Below are positions 36,972-46,252 of a DNA stretch of 64,000 nucleotides, piece after piece. Position numbers and translations under genes: made by a program. The notes below the pieces were generated by a model. It was not told where the DNA came from and did no database searches. It saw only the letters and a list, made by a program, of their open reading frames with translations. The number at the start of each line of letters is the position of its first letter. Within the stretch, counting starts at the first letter, position 1. This DNA is from Ruminococcus sp. (GTDB lineage: Bacteria; Bacillota; Clostridia; Oscillospirales; Acutalibacteraceae): the NCBI GenBank assembly GCA_017410265.1, contig JAFQRC010000002.1, forward strand, positions 1-64,000. The letters run 5' to 3'.

Positions 36972-38093
36972 TCACTTATTTTTTATTTTATTCTTCAAAC
37001 TCTCATATCGTTTTTCACCTAAAATCTTCATTCCGATATGATTAGGTAAATGTTTCAAATAATCTTTAACGACCTCATTATCAGGTCGCCATATCTTACC
37101 TTCTTTTTCTCTCCTGATATATTTAGCTATGAAATTCTCACGATACTGAGCCGTTAAATATCTGCCTCTTCGATAAGCTTTTTCCAATGGTTGATCAAAA
37201 ATATGGCACAAAAACTCTTCAACTTCAGCATACTTCTCGTCAGGATATCTTGGATTATTAAAAATCGGCTGTCTAAGCATCTCAAGATACAGCTCGTCAT
37301 TACTCTCAATTTCTAAAATCTTATCTATCGCAGCATCAAAACTAGGATAATCTCCGACATTAATAAACGCCTTAGGATTAAAAATTTCGGTGATATTCGA
37401 ACTTCCATAATACACCGGAATTGCATCCGCATAAAAAGCTTCTACAATCTTTTCTGTAATAAATCCCTCATGTTTTGTACTTTCGAAGCACAATGAAAAT
37501 TTGCATTTTTTCAAAAAAGTCTCTTTAGAACCATCAAGCCAATTAACTCTTTCGCCATTTGGCATATTGTTCAAATAAGAACCTGCAGATTCTACTCGTT
37601 TCCGCGCATTCAATGCCTTGAAAAAATCTCCGCGAATGTTGAATTCAGACTCATGACTAGCAATAAACGATGCAAAATACGGTTTTTCTTCGAGAATTGA
37701 ATCAGGATAGTTACGATCTCTGTCCTGCAACTCACGATAAAATGTTCTGCCGTGAGTAAATGCCTCAACACCACAAGGAAAATAACAGTTTCTATCAAGA
37801 TATTTTATAGGATACTGGCAAATAGAATAATCCACCAAATTATAGTCAGGAACATAATTTTCGCCATTGATAAGAATACGCACCTGCGGATAGTCAAGAA
37901 TGTATTCGTTATAGTGACCAAGCACAAAAGAACCGTGATCATATAAAACACCGCACAAAACATAGTCTGGATCGTCACAGACCTCCACATTATAATGCTT
38001 CTTCAACATATTCAAAATATAGTTGTCCTGCGGATCAAATTCATCTCTCGTGCTTAGTCCGGAAAAATTGATCCTGATTGTTTTCTTAGTCAT
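36972..38093 (-). CDS. GT10 fucosyltransferase-like protein (3)
   Basis: A 373-residue GT10 paralogue with INFSGLSTRDEF at the start and HEGFITEKIVEAFYAD then PVYYGSSN in the donor region, closest to the canonical EKxxxAxxxxxPxYxG pattern of characterised enzymes. It is much more like copy 2 than copy 1, so copies 2 and 3 probably arose by a recent tandem duplication. AAGGTG precedes the start. No GDP-fucose synthesis gene (gmd, fcl or fkp) is in the window, so the donor must be made elsewhere if it is GDP-fucose. Confidence 0.85.
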   Translation of the reverse strand: MTKKTIRINFSGLSTRDEFDPQDNYILNMLKKHYNVEVCDDPDYVLCGVLYDHGSFVLGHYNEYILDYPQVRILINGENYVPDYNLVDYSICQYPIKYLDRNCYFPCGVEAFTHGRTFYRELQDRDRNYPDSILEEKPYFASFIASHESEFNIRGDFFKALNARKRVESAGSYLNNMPNGERVNWLDGSKETFLKKCKFSLCFESTKHEGFITEKIVEAFYADAIPVYYGSSNITEIFNPKAFINVGDYPSFDAAIDKILEIESNDELYLEMLRQPIFNNPRYPDEKYAEVEEFLCHIFDQPLEKAYRRGRYLTAQYRENFIAKYIRREKEGKIWRPDNEVVKDYLKHLPNHIGMKILGEKRYESLKNKIKNK

Positions 38094-38124
38094 TTTTACA
38101 CCTTATTTACAAACTTATATTATA

Positions 38125-39192
38125 TCATTTTCTATATACCATAGACAACAAGCGATTAATCATAATATCAAAATACAATCTGAACTTGTTTAAAGTACCG
38201 AGATAACGAGTGATTATCATTCTTTGTGATAAATAGTATTTTATTATTGGGTGGTTAGATTTTTTCAACTGAGTCTTAATGGAACTACAAAAAAATGCTT
38301 TATTTTGCTCTTTAAAGTACTGATCCCTTTCTACTGACTTCAACAATTTGCACCAATGTGAAAGCTCGCGAATTGTTTTTGCACTATACATATCAACAAC
38401 CTGATTGTTTATGATATGATGATGAATCTCAGCAAACTGTTCAGCAGTTAACACCTGTTTCATAATCGGATTCAAATAATAGGAAAGCTCGTTGACTTCG
38501 TTAACCTTATACACACGCTTGCTTTTGTTCATCATAGAATCCTGACGGACATCGTAATAACAATACAAGTGTTCGTTCAGAAAAGCTATCCACGAAGCAT
38601 ACAAAAGATATTCTAATGTAAAACCGAGATCTTCCGCAAAATTACCACATGTATCACAAAAGAGTATGTTCTTCTCATCTATGTACTGTCGTTTAAAAAT
38701 CGAGCGGCAAGCTTGCCAGCCTTTGGTCTGCCATGTTACAACTTTGTATAAAAAATCGAAACGATTCTCCTGTGTCAGGTCTATTATCTCAAGAGCTTTA
38801 CCTTCATTTTCGGTGTCATCTTCGTTTGAAATTCTCTGTAATAAATAGCTGACAACCTCCGCACCCGTATTAATCGCGGTCTTATATGTATGCTCAAGCA
38901 AACAGTCTTTATAAAAATCATCACCATCACAGAAAGCGACATATTCCCCACAAGCTACAGATAGTCCTAAATTTCTGGCTTTTGAAACGCCCTGATTTAC
39001 ACTATGTATAACTGTTACTCTACTATCTTTTTTTGCATATTCATCGCAGATATATCCGCAACTGTCTGTAGAGCCATCATCAACGAGTATCAGCTCAAAA
39101 TCTTCGAATGTCTGTGACAGTATAGAATCTACACATCTGTGAATATATTGCTCTCCATTATAAATAGGAACAATTACTGAAATAGCCGGCAT
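38125..39192 (-). CDS. Family 2 glycosyltransferase (c)
   Basis: A 355-residue GT-A enzyme: ISVIVPIYNGEQYIHRC at the start, VDDGSTDSCG, and FCDGDDFY as an altered DxD motif. The ATG at 39192 is used because GGGAG lies five bases upstream, inside the codons of a longer TTG-started frame. It begins two bases from the stop of the preceding GT2 gene. Likely adds one residue of the repeat unit; sugar unknown. Confidence 0.88.
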   Translation of the reverse strand: MPAISVIVPIYNGEQYIHRCVDSILSQTFEDFELILVDDGSTDSCGYICDEYAKKDSRVTVIHSVNQGVSKARNLGLSVACGEYVAFCDGDDFYKDCLLEHTYKTAINTGAEVVSYLLQRISNEDDTENEGKALEIIDLTQENRFDFLYKVVTWQTKGWQACRSIFKRQYIDEKNILFCDTCGNFAEDLGFTLEYLLYASWIAFLNEHLYCYYDVRQDSMMNKSKRVYKVNEVNELSYYLNPIMKQVLTAEQFAEIHHHIINNQVVDMYSAKTIRELSHWCKLLKSVERDQYFKEQNKAFFCSSIKTQLKKSNHPIIKYYLSQRMIITRYLGTLNKFRLYFDIMINRLLSMVYRK

Positions 39193-39193
39193 A

Positions 39194-40225
39194 TTAACTC
39201 CCAATCGATTGTTTTATTTTACTTAATTTAGCTATCAAAACTATTCTGTGATACAGCTTTACATAGCTTTTTTTAATAAAAAGCTTATAGAAATGTCTAT
39301 ATGGTTTGCTTGAAAGTGTTCTCGGACTATCCGAGTAAATTATGTTTTTTTCTTCTATTGCGGTTATATCTTTAGCGAAAGCTAAAAACTCAGCTTTGCT
39401 TACACCGGAAGTGTTTGCGCATAGTACAAGATTGTCAACCGCATTGTTGGCAAATTTATCTTTTACCTTTGATATTTCGTCAGGTGAAAATCCCCATTTT
39501 TCAAGATATCGGCTTTCCCGCTCGAATATCGTACGATAAGAATAATACCGTGAATATGTTTCAGTATGTGTGATACTTGATGAAACCATTCGATATTTAT
39601 AATATGGTTTGTTTAAATACTCAACTTTCTTAGCAGCATCAAAAATCGGTATAAGACAAAACAAGTCATCTCCCATTTTTACATGCTTAAACTGTGAATA
39701 ATCTGCTTGTATATCTATTATTTCTCTGCGGATACATTTTGTAACGAGTGAATTCATATCCCGTCCGAGCAACATTTTCAAATAAATCTGATGCTTATCT
39801 TCTCCTTCAAATATTGTCTTATCAGGAGCATTTAATGAGCAGACAACTTTCATAGGATTATCTAGAATCTCATAATCATACACAATAACATCTGGGGTGT
39901 TTTTATTTATTTCATCACGCAAATCAGATAACAATTCAGGCTTAATTACATCATCCGAATCAACCCATACAATATAGTCGCCCTTTGCTTCTTGTAATAG
40001 CCTCCTGCGGGTTAATAAAACACCTGTGTTTTCCTTATGAATTCCTCTGATAATATCAGGATACTTTTCCTGGTACTCATATACAATCGTTGCACTACGA
40101 TCTGTAGACCCGTCGTTGACAATAACTATCTCATAATCATCACAAGTCTGAGCCAGAACAGAATCGATACACTCGCTTAAGAATTCTTCTGCATTGTATA
40201 AAGGAATGAGAACACTAAATAACAT
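39194..40225 (-). CDS. Family 2 glycosyltransferase (d)
   Basis: A 343-residue GT-A enzyme beginning MLFSVLIPLYNAEEFLSEC, with VNDGSTDRSA and WVDSDDVI as the metal motif. It shares LLTRRR...EAKGD with the GT2 at 27072-28109, marking them as paralogues 11 kb apart. AAAGGAG precedes the ATG at 40225 by five bases. Confidence 0.88.
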   Translation of the reverse strand: MLFSVLIPLYNAEEFLSECIDSVLAQTCDDYEIVIVNDGSTDRSATIVYEYQEKYPDIIRGIHKENTGVLLTRRRLLQEAKGDYIVWVDSDDVIKPELLSDLRDEINKNTPDVIVYDYEILDNPMKVVCSLNAPDKTIFEGEDKHQIYLKMLLGRDMNSLVTKCIRREIIDIQADYSQFKHVKMGDDLFCLIPIFDAAKKVEYLNKPYYKYRMVSSSITHTETYSRYYSYRTIFERESRYLEKWGFSPDEISKVKDKFANNAVDNLVLCANTSGVSKAEFLAFAKDITAIEEKNIIYSDSPRTLSSKPYRHFYKLFIKKSYVKLYHRIVLIAKLSKIKQSIGS

Positions 40226-40245
40226 AGCTGCTCCTTTGATCAAAA

Positions 40246-41421
40246 TTAATTTTTGCGAAATAGCTTCTTTATTCTATAAAAAATAATACGCAATATATGA
40301 GTAAACAAATCCTTTACTCGCATCTTATTTGTTACATATTCAAAATCTGCATAATTATAGTAATTTAACTCCGCCTGTGAACGAAAAAGCATAGACTTGT
40401 TTTTTTCAGGAATACTTAAATCGTATTTTACAAAGTAATTACCTCTGACCTTATGTGATAAATTCTCTTCATGTGGTCGTAAAGATAACCCATAAGTTTC
40501 AACAACTTTGTAGTTCAGATTTTTAGGTGTAATTACATATCTAAAAGAACCATAATCCTTTTTTTGTCCGTACAAATCTATACAAGTGTCCATCTGTTTA
40601 TTGAAAACTCTTTCCAGATAAGTGTCATATTTTACAGAATCATCATTTTCAAAATCAGCAAAAACAAATTGTTTTTGCACATTTTCAATCATTGGTACCT
40701 GAAAACGATTGTTATTAGCTTTCACATGCTCGCCTTCTTCTCCCATACAGGTCGTTAAAGAGCGATACGGATAAACCGTGTATTTATTATTATCTACGCA
40801 ATACTTAATATGGTATTTTTTCCAGGACTTGCTATCCCAATCACAAACATCCTGCGGAACTCCAACAGATTCCGAAAACGGCTCACTATTATTCTTATAC
40901 CACTCTCTGAATCTTACCCAATCCTTACGCATCCAGACCTGTCCCCAAGATTCAGCGGTCTGTACAAAATATGTATCATAACATGTCACAGCAGGAACGA
41001 ATGGTTTCCACGCACTTTCACTCCACTCCTTTGCATATAACGAAATCGCAGCGATATTGTCATCATCTTTATACTTTTCGACAGCCCTCCATGTATATGA
41101 ATACATCGCGGGAGAAACTATCAGATCATCTTCCAGAACTATCAACGCATCGTAATCTTTGACTAAATCACCACATGTGAGAACATGCTTTTTCAGTCCC
41201 AGATTAGAGGTGTGTTGAATAATCTTCTTCTCTCCAAACTCCCAATTAAACGCTTCGGCTACCTTATATACTCTATCATCGCCACTGTAATCAATGCTGA
41301 TAATCAGCGGTACACTATTTGCTTCATAATCCACTTTTTTCAGAGAATCAAGCAATCTCAACAAACTGTCTGGCCGATTGTATGCAATTGTGACAATTGC
41401 TATATTAACATTCTGCTCCAT
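40246..41421 (-). CDS. Large glycosyltransferase family 2-like protein with GNT-I-like domain
   Basis: A 391-residue protein with an N-terminal GT-A fold (NIAIVTIAYNRPDSLLRLL), an acidic metal site LIVLEDDLIVSP and a downstream TAESWGQVWMRKDW segment. The EDD motif with the tryptophan-rich stretch is that of bacterial proteins distantly similar to GNT-I/GT13 enzymes, often annotated as sugar transferases. It probably adds a hexosamine. GGAGG precedes the ATG by six bases. The C-terminal region ends in a basic hydrophobic stretch that may bind the membrane. Confidence 0.75.
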   Translation of the reverse strand: MEQNVNIAIVTIAYNRPDSLLRLLDSLKKVDYEANSVPLIISIDYSGDDRVYKVAEAFNWEFGEKKIIQHTSNLGLKKHVLTCGDLVKDYDALIVLEDDLIVSPAMYSYTWRAVEKYKDDDNIAAISLYAKEWSESAWKPFVPAVTCYDTYFVQTAESWGQVWMRKDWVRFREWYKNNSEPFSESVGVPQDVCDWDSKSWKKYHIKYCVDNNKYTVYPYRSLTTCMGEEGEHVKANNNRFQVPMIENVQKQFVFADFENDDSVKYDTYLERVFNKQMDTCIDLYGQKKDYGSFRYVITPKNLNYKVVETYGLSLRPHEENLSHKVRGNYFVKYDLSIPEKNKSMLFRSQAELNYYNYADFEYVTNKMRVKDLFTHILRIIFYRIKKLFRKN

Positions 41422-41471
41422 TTATGTCCTCCCGAAGGATGCTATTTCATTAAAACAAACACTTTGCTTTA

Positions 41472-42023
41472 TCAGGGTTTTCTTTCAACAATAGTGCTCT
41501 CACGTTTCTGATAAAAAATCGAATTATCAGGAACATCGTGAGTAACAACGCTTCCTGCAGCAATCGTGCAATTCTTACCAATTGTAACACCTTTTAAAAT
41601 GACAGAATTTGAGGCAATCCAAGTACCATCTTTAATCACTATTGGTGCTGTAATATAATTATCAGGATCTTCGCAACTATGGTCGTGATCATAAATACAA
41701 ACACCGGGAGCTATGATAACATTGTTTCCTATCGAAATACTCTCTCTGGCCACAATGCAAGTATTCCGATTAATTCCAACACCATCTCCTAAACGAAGCG
41801 TCGCATCTTGTCTGACACCTAATAATACTCCTCGTTGTGTTGAAACTGCCTTGCCTAATTTCAACACACCGTTACCTCTGATAGATATTTCTGTCTGGGG
41901 AGAAAGGAATATCTTTTTGCTTTTAGTTATTATTTTACAGCCCTTTATTCTTTCTTTTGTTATTTTGAATATACTATAAATAACTTTTAGGAATCTCAAA
42001 AATTTCAAGTAACTTTTTCCCAT
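41472..42023 (-). CDS. Left-handed beta-helix acyltransferase (sugar O-acetyltransferase type)
   Basis: A 183-residue protein with hexapeptide repeats (about 60-170) including GVGINRNTCIVARESISIG, the catalytic-type histidine in YDHDHS (about 123-128) and SVVTHDVPDNS near the end. This resembles WcaF/CapG-type O-acetyltransferases, which acetylate sugars using acetyl-CoA. The basic hydrophobic N-terminus (about 1-35) may bind the membrane. Acceptor unknown; N-acetylation of a 4-amino sugar (PglD-like) is an alternative, given the aminotransferase domain at 57423-59228. Confidence 0.82.
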   Translation of the reverse strand: MGKSYLKFLRFLKVIYSIFKITKERIKGCKIITKSKKIFLSPQTEISIRGNGVLKLGKAVSTQRGVLLGVRQDATLRLGDGVGINRNTCIVARESISIGNNVIIAPGVCIYDHDHSCEDPDNYITAPIVIKDGTWIASNSVILKGVTIGKNCTIAAGSVVTHDVPDNSIFYQKRESTIVERKP

Positions 42024-42062
42024 AACAGCAACCTTTCTTCATCCCCCAAAAATGAATTTTGC

Positions 42063-43304
42063 TTAATCTCTCTTAAAAATATCTCTTGTGTAAACCTTAC
42101 CCTGTACATCATCAAGGCAACTGTCATATCTATTAGCAATAATAGCATCTGATAAACACTTGAATTCATCGAGGTCGTTTACAACCTTTGAGCCAAAGAA
42201 GGTTGTACCGTTTTCAAGTGTCGGCTCGTATACAATAACAGTAGCACCTTTAGCTTTAACGCGCTTCATAACACCCTGTATGGAGCTCTGTCTGAAGTTA
42301 TCGGAATTACTCTTCATTGTGAGCCTGTATACACCGATAGTCACATTCTTTTCAGCATCTGCATCATAAGTGCTGTTTTCGCTATAATATCCCGCTTTTT
42401 CAAGTACTCTGTCAGCGATGAAATCTTTTCTTGTGCGGTTAGAATCAACTATTGCTGACATCATATTCTGAGGAACAGCGTCATAGTTTGCAAGAAGCTG
42501 TTTTGTATCCTTCGGCAGACAATAACCACCATAGCCAAATGACGGATTATTATAGTGTGAGCCAATTCTAGGATCAAGGCAGACTCCATCAATAATCTGC
42601 TGTGTATCAAGCCCTTTCATCTCAGCATATGTATCAAGCTCGTTAAAATAAGAAACTCGAAGCGCCAAGTATGTATTAGCAAAAAGCTTTACAGCCTCTG
42701 CTTCGGTGAAGCCCATAAACAGGGTGTCGATATCCTCTTTGATAGCACCTTGTTGCAGTAACTTTGCAAATGTGTGCGCAGCTTTTACAAGCTTCTCGTC
42801 GCTTTCGTCAGTACCGACGATGATTCGTGAAGGATAAAGGTTATCATAAAGAGCCTTAGACTCACGCAAAAACTCCGGGCTGAAGATAATTTTTTTAGAA
42901 CCTGTTTTCTCTCTGATAGAGGCAGTATAGCCTACAGGAATAGTGCTCTTGATAACCATAACAGCATCAGGATTATACTGCGTAACAAGCTTTATCACAG
43001 CTTCAACAGCAGATGTGTCAAAGTAGTTTTTCTTAGAGTCATAGTTAGTAGGAGCTGCAATAACTACAAAATCAGCATCCTTATATGCGTATTCAGCGTC
43101 AAGAGTTGCCTCTAAATCAAGCTCCTTTTCAGCCAGATATTTTTCAATGTAATCATCCTGAATAGGGGACTTTTTATTATTGATAAGCTCTACCTTTTCA
43201 GGGACGATATCAACAGCTTTGACTTCATTGTGCTGTGCTAAAAGCACCGCGATTGAGAGGCCTACATACCCCGTTCCTGCTACTGCAATTTTAAATTTAT
43301 CCAT
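42063..43304 (-). CDS. ugd: UDP-glucose 6-dehydrogenase
   Basis: A 413-residue NAD-dependent enzyme oxidising UDP-glucose to UDP-glucuronate. It has the N-terminal Rossmann motif AGTGYVGLS, the catalytic-cysteine loop [11 protein letters not shown] (about 252-262), and normal length for the Ugd group. The ATG at 43304 follows GGAGAT; an ATG four codons earlier overlaps that site. Its partner directly upstream is a UDP-glucuronate 4-epimerase-like gene, with its stop overlapping this leader, so both uronates are probably supplied to the polysaccharide. Confidence 0.93.
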   Translation of the reverse strand: MDKFKIAVAGTGYVGLSIAVLLAQHNEVKAVDIVPEKVELINNKKSPIQDDYIEKYLAEKELDLEATLDAEYAYKDADFVVIAAPTNYDSKKNYFDTSAVEAVIKLVTQYNPDAVMVIKSTIPVGYTASIREKTGSKKIIFSPEFLRESKALYDNLYPSRIIVGTDESDEKLVKAAHTFAKLLQQGAIKEDIDTLFMGFTEAEAVKLFANTYLALRVSYFNELDTYAEMKGLDTQQIIDGVCLDPRIGSHYNNPSFGYGGYCLPKDTKQLLANYDAVPQNMMSAIVDSNRTRKDFIADRVLEKAGYYSENSTYDADAEKNVTIGVYRLTMKSNSDNFRQSSIQGVMKRVKAKGATVIVYEPTLENGTTFFGSKVVNDLDEFKCLSDAIIANRYDSCLDDVQGKVYTRDIFKRD

Positions 43305-43315
43305 TTCTATCTCCA

Positions 43316-44401
43316 TTAAACATTATAGAATTCTTTATACCACTGTGCAAACTTCCTCAAACCATCTCTCAAAGAGGTAGCCGGCTTAAATCCGAAGTCG
43401 CGTTCAAGTGCAGATGTATCTGCATAAGTCACAGGAACATCCCCCTGTTGCATAGGTACAAGCTTTTTATGAGCATCAAAATCATAATCAGCAGGCAGTA
43501 CCTCTGCTCTAATCAGCTCCTGTTGAAGTATATCAACGAAATCGAGTAGATTTTCAGGAGAGCTGTTACCTATATTATATACAGCGTATGGTGGAAGCGG
43601 TAAACCGTCCTCACCTACTTCACGCTGTGGCGCTCCCTGCATAACCCGCATAACACCCTCAACAATATCATCAACATATGTAAAGTCACGTTTGCAGTTA
43701 CCAAAGTTGAATATCTCGATAGTCTCACCTTTGATGAGCTTGTTAGTAAAACCAAAGTACGCCATATCAGGACGACCCGCAGGACCGTATACAGTAAAGA
43801 ATCTAAGTCCCGTTGACGGAATGTTATAGAGCTTTGAGTATGAATGAGCCAAAAGCTCATTACTCTTCTTTGTTGCAGCATAAAGTGATACCGGATTATC
43901 AACCTTATCATCGGTTGAATACGGTACCTTTTTATTAGTACCATAAACCGATGAGCTCGATGCATATACAAGATGCTCGACACCGCTCTCGCCGTCATCG
44001 TACGAATGACGACACGCTTCTAAAATATTGTAAAAGCCAATAAGATTACTCTGAATATACGCATCAGGATTCGAAATAGAATATCTGACACCCGCCTGAG
44101 CCGCAAGATTCACTACAATCTGTGGCTTAAACTCAGCAAAAATCTGTTGAATCAACGCACTATCAGCAAGGTCCCCTTTGATAAATTTCCAAGTAACCTG
44201 ACTATTTTCAGCAACGAGCTTGTCAATCTCTGAAAGTCGAAACTCCTTGATTGACACGTCGTAGTAGTCGTTCATATTATCAAGACCGATGATTGTCATC
44301 GTCTCTTTCTTTTCAATCAGTTTTGTTACGAGATTAGCGCCGATAAAGCCCGCCGCACCTGTGACTAAAATTGTTTTATTCTTGAGTTCTATGTTTTGCA
44401 T
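43316..44401 (-). CDS. UDP-glucuronate 4-epimerase-like SDR
   Basis: A 361-residue extended SDR with [12 protein letters not shown] (NAD binding), [17 protein letters not shown] (a sequence typical of CapI/GlcAE epimerases) and catalytic SSSVYG plus YAATKKSNE. It likely interconverts UDP-glucuronate and UDP-galacturonate. The neighbouring ugd supplies the substrate. AGGAG precedes the ATG. UDP-glucose 4-epimerase activity is a weaker alternative. Confidence 0.9.
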   Translation of the reverse strand: MQNIELKNKTILVTGAAGFIGANLVTKLIEKKETMTIIGLDNMNDYYDVSIKEFRLSEIDKLVAENSQVTWKFIKGDLADSALIQQIFAEFKPQIVVNLAAQAGVRYSISNPDAYIQSNLIGFYNILEACRHSYDDGESGVEHLVYASSSSVYGTNKKVPYSTDDKVDNPVSLYAATKKSNELLAHSYSKLYNIPSTGLRFFTVYGPAGRPDMAYFGFTNKLIKGETIEIFNFGNCKRDFTYVDDIVEGVMRVMQGAPQREVGEDGLPLPPYAVYNIGNSSPENLLDFVDILQQELIRAEVLPADYDFDAHKKLVPMQQGDVPVTYADTSALERDFGFKPATSLRDGLRKFAQWYKEFYNV

Positions 44402-44409
44402 ATACTCTC

Positions 44410-45582
44410 CTATTTCAACCCGATGTTCTGATACAAACGATGTATTCTCTTAACTTCGTCGTAATCAACTTCACCGGCTTTTATTATTTCACCCTTTACC
44501 GAGTCAGTTCGTTTTATCAGGCTGTAAGTCAACCGCTTAATATACAAAAACGGCAGTAATAAAATATGTTCTTTCAGCTGCGGGTATCTTATTTTCATCG
44601 CTTTTACCGTAGGAAAAGCTCGTCTGAATAAGTACTTTAGTGTACTCGGGTTTTCACTTGCCATGATTCCCTCTTTAGTAGCGACCATAACCTTGCTGTT
44701 ACCGTAAATTCCGCAACTGATAATATAATCACCAAATTCTTCTATTGTTTTATCATCAACACTTTCAGCACCAAACCAGAAGCCTGTAAGCTTAATAACC
44801 TTTTTTGCAAAATCCTGCAAACCAAGATTTGATAAATCACGAAACGCTACATCTAAATCTAGATTCTCGCTTTTCTCTAAAAACAACCAGACATCAAGAA
44901 AGGCTTTTACTCCAATGCCACCATCATCAACAAGATGCTTCGCGATATGAGCTATCATGTATGTAAAAAACAGCTCATCATCCATTCTGTAAATGTAGTC
45001 AAATCCCTCAACCTTTTCAACACGATTCCAGATATACATCTGCGAATCTTCGTTACTAAAAAACTCATTCCATTCATCTTCGAACATAAATAAGTTCTTA
45101 TGCATTTCCAGTATAATGAACGGTTTTTTGTTATAGATATTATCCTTTTTTCCACCGAAGGCAACAACACTGTACTCTTCATTTCTCAAAAAAGAATGGA
45201 TTTCCTGCTCGTTGTCCTCTCTGATAAACATATCAATATCTGCCATCAGACGCATATCTGGACGCGGATAAAACTTTTTCATATGCCAACCCTTGAGCAT
45301 CACAACAGGTATCTCTCTTTGCTCAAAAAGCCTCATCAATCTCAGTGCTTCAACCTCCTGATTGGCATCTTTGACAAGCATAAGCATCTGTTCCTGAGAT
45401 AAAGACTCAAATATAGTTTTTGGAGCATCCTTTGCATTTTTCATTGCCTCAAATAGCAAGCCCTGTACTCCATGAAATCGCGCAAGTTTTGCCACCTGTT
45501 CAAAGTCGATATTCTCAGGCAGAGCCTGTCCTATTATCGCAGCAAGAATGGCTTTTATGAAATTTTGTTCATGCTTATTCAT
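44410..45582 (-). CDS. Nucleotidyltransferase-fold protein (NTP_transf_5 type)
   Basis: A 390-residue protein. The central KGWHMKKFYPRPDMRLMADIDMF segment (about 97-120) contains the acidic pair of polymerase-beta-type nucleotidyltransferases, as in the PF14907 family often found in polysaccharide loci. The remainder is mostly helical. Its reaction in such loci has not, to my knowledge, been clearly established; transfer of a nucleotide or phosphate-linked group to a sugar is a guess. The start overlaps the VanZ-like stop by 8 bases, so the two are coupled. Confidence 0.72.
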   Translation of the reverse strand: MNKHEQNFIKAILAAIIGQALPENIDFEQVAKLARFHGVQGLLFEAMKNAKDAPKTIFESLSQEQMLMLVKDANQEVEALRLMRLFEQREIPVVMLKGWHMKKFYPRPDMRLMADIDMFIREDNEQEIHSFLRNEEYSVVAFGGKKDNIYNKKPFIILEMHKNLFMFEDEWNEFFSNEDSQMYIWNRVEKVEGFDYIYRMDDELFFTYMIAHIAKHLVDDGGIGVKAFLDVWLFLEKSENLDLDVAFRDLSNLGLQDFAKKVIKLTGFWFGAESVDDKTIEEFGDYIISCGIYGNSKVMVATKEGIMASENPSTLKYLFRRAFPTVKAMKIRYPQLKEHILLLPFLYIKRLTYSLIKRTDSVKGEIIKAGEVDYDEVKRIHRLYQNIGLK

Positions 45583-46153
45583 TTATCTCCATCCTTGATT
45601 CTGCTTTTCTCTTAATGATAGCTTTACTTATATAAACCGCAGCCACTGTAACTACCGCACCTATAAGCGCTCCCAAGGTGTTATGTATCAAATCGGTAAT
45701 CTCACTGTATCCGTTCTGAAGTATAAACTGAGATAATTCAATAAGTAGCGATAAAGCAACTCCAATTATAACAGCATAAAACACTCTGTGTCTTTCAAAA
45801 ATAAAACACACAGCCACACCAACCGGTACAAAAACAACTATATTAAGCAACGCTTCTGAGATTATTCTCGGATCACTACATAAAAACAGCCTTGTATATG
45901 AATCAAAAACATCAATACTTATATGATAATAATCCTCTTGTGTGCGCCTACCCAGTACTGTATAAAACAATACAACTAAAATGTAAAACACCAGAAGTAT
46001 AGTTATCACTGCTATGCGTTTATTCAGTTTATTTTTCTTGTATAACCTTCGTACAAATATCACCGTCGCAGCAAATACAAGTACCAAAAACAGCACTCGC
46101 AAAAAGAAAGTCAGCGGAAAATAAGTGTACAGTGTTTTTATCGGGCTGAACAA
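45575..46153 (-). CDS. VanZ-like membrane protein
   Basis: A 192-residue integral membrane protein with four to five helices and the VanZ pattern: a YxxLGR turn after helix two, an LNIVVFVPVG helix, then LLIELSQFIL and DLIHNTLGALIG. VanZ raises teicoplanin resistance in enterococci by an unclear mechanism. Homologues in polysaccharide loci are uncharacterised. The start is a TTG with AGGGAG 8 bases upstream; no ATG or GTG is near. Between it and the next gene upstream 99 bases hold nothing I can name. Confidence 0.85.
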   Translation of the reverse strand: MFSPIKTLYTYFPLTFFLRVLFLVLVFAATVIFVRRLYKKNKLNKRIAVITILLVFYILVVLFYTVLGRRTQEDYYHISIDVFDSYTRLFLCSDPRIISEALLNIVVFVPVGVAVCFIFERHRVFYAVIIGVALSLLIELSQFILQNGYSEITDLIHNTLGALIGAVVTVAAVYISKAIIKRKAESRMEINE

Positions 46154-46252
46154 AATAAGACTCCCTCAATACACATCCAAAATTCAACTTAATAATAATA
46201 TCTATGCAAATCCTAACAAGATAGCAGGATGCCTTTGAATATTCTTTGTATT

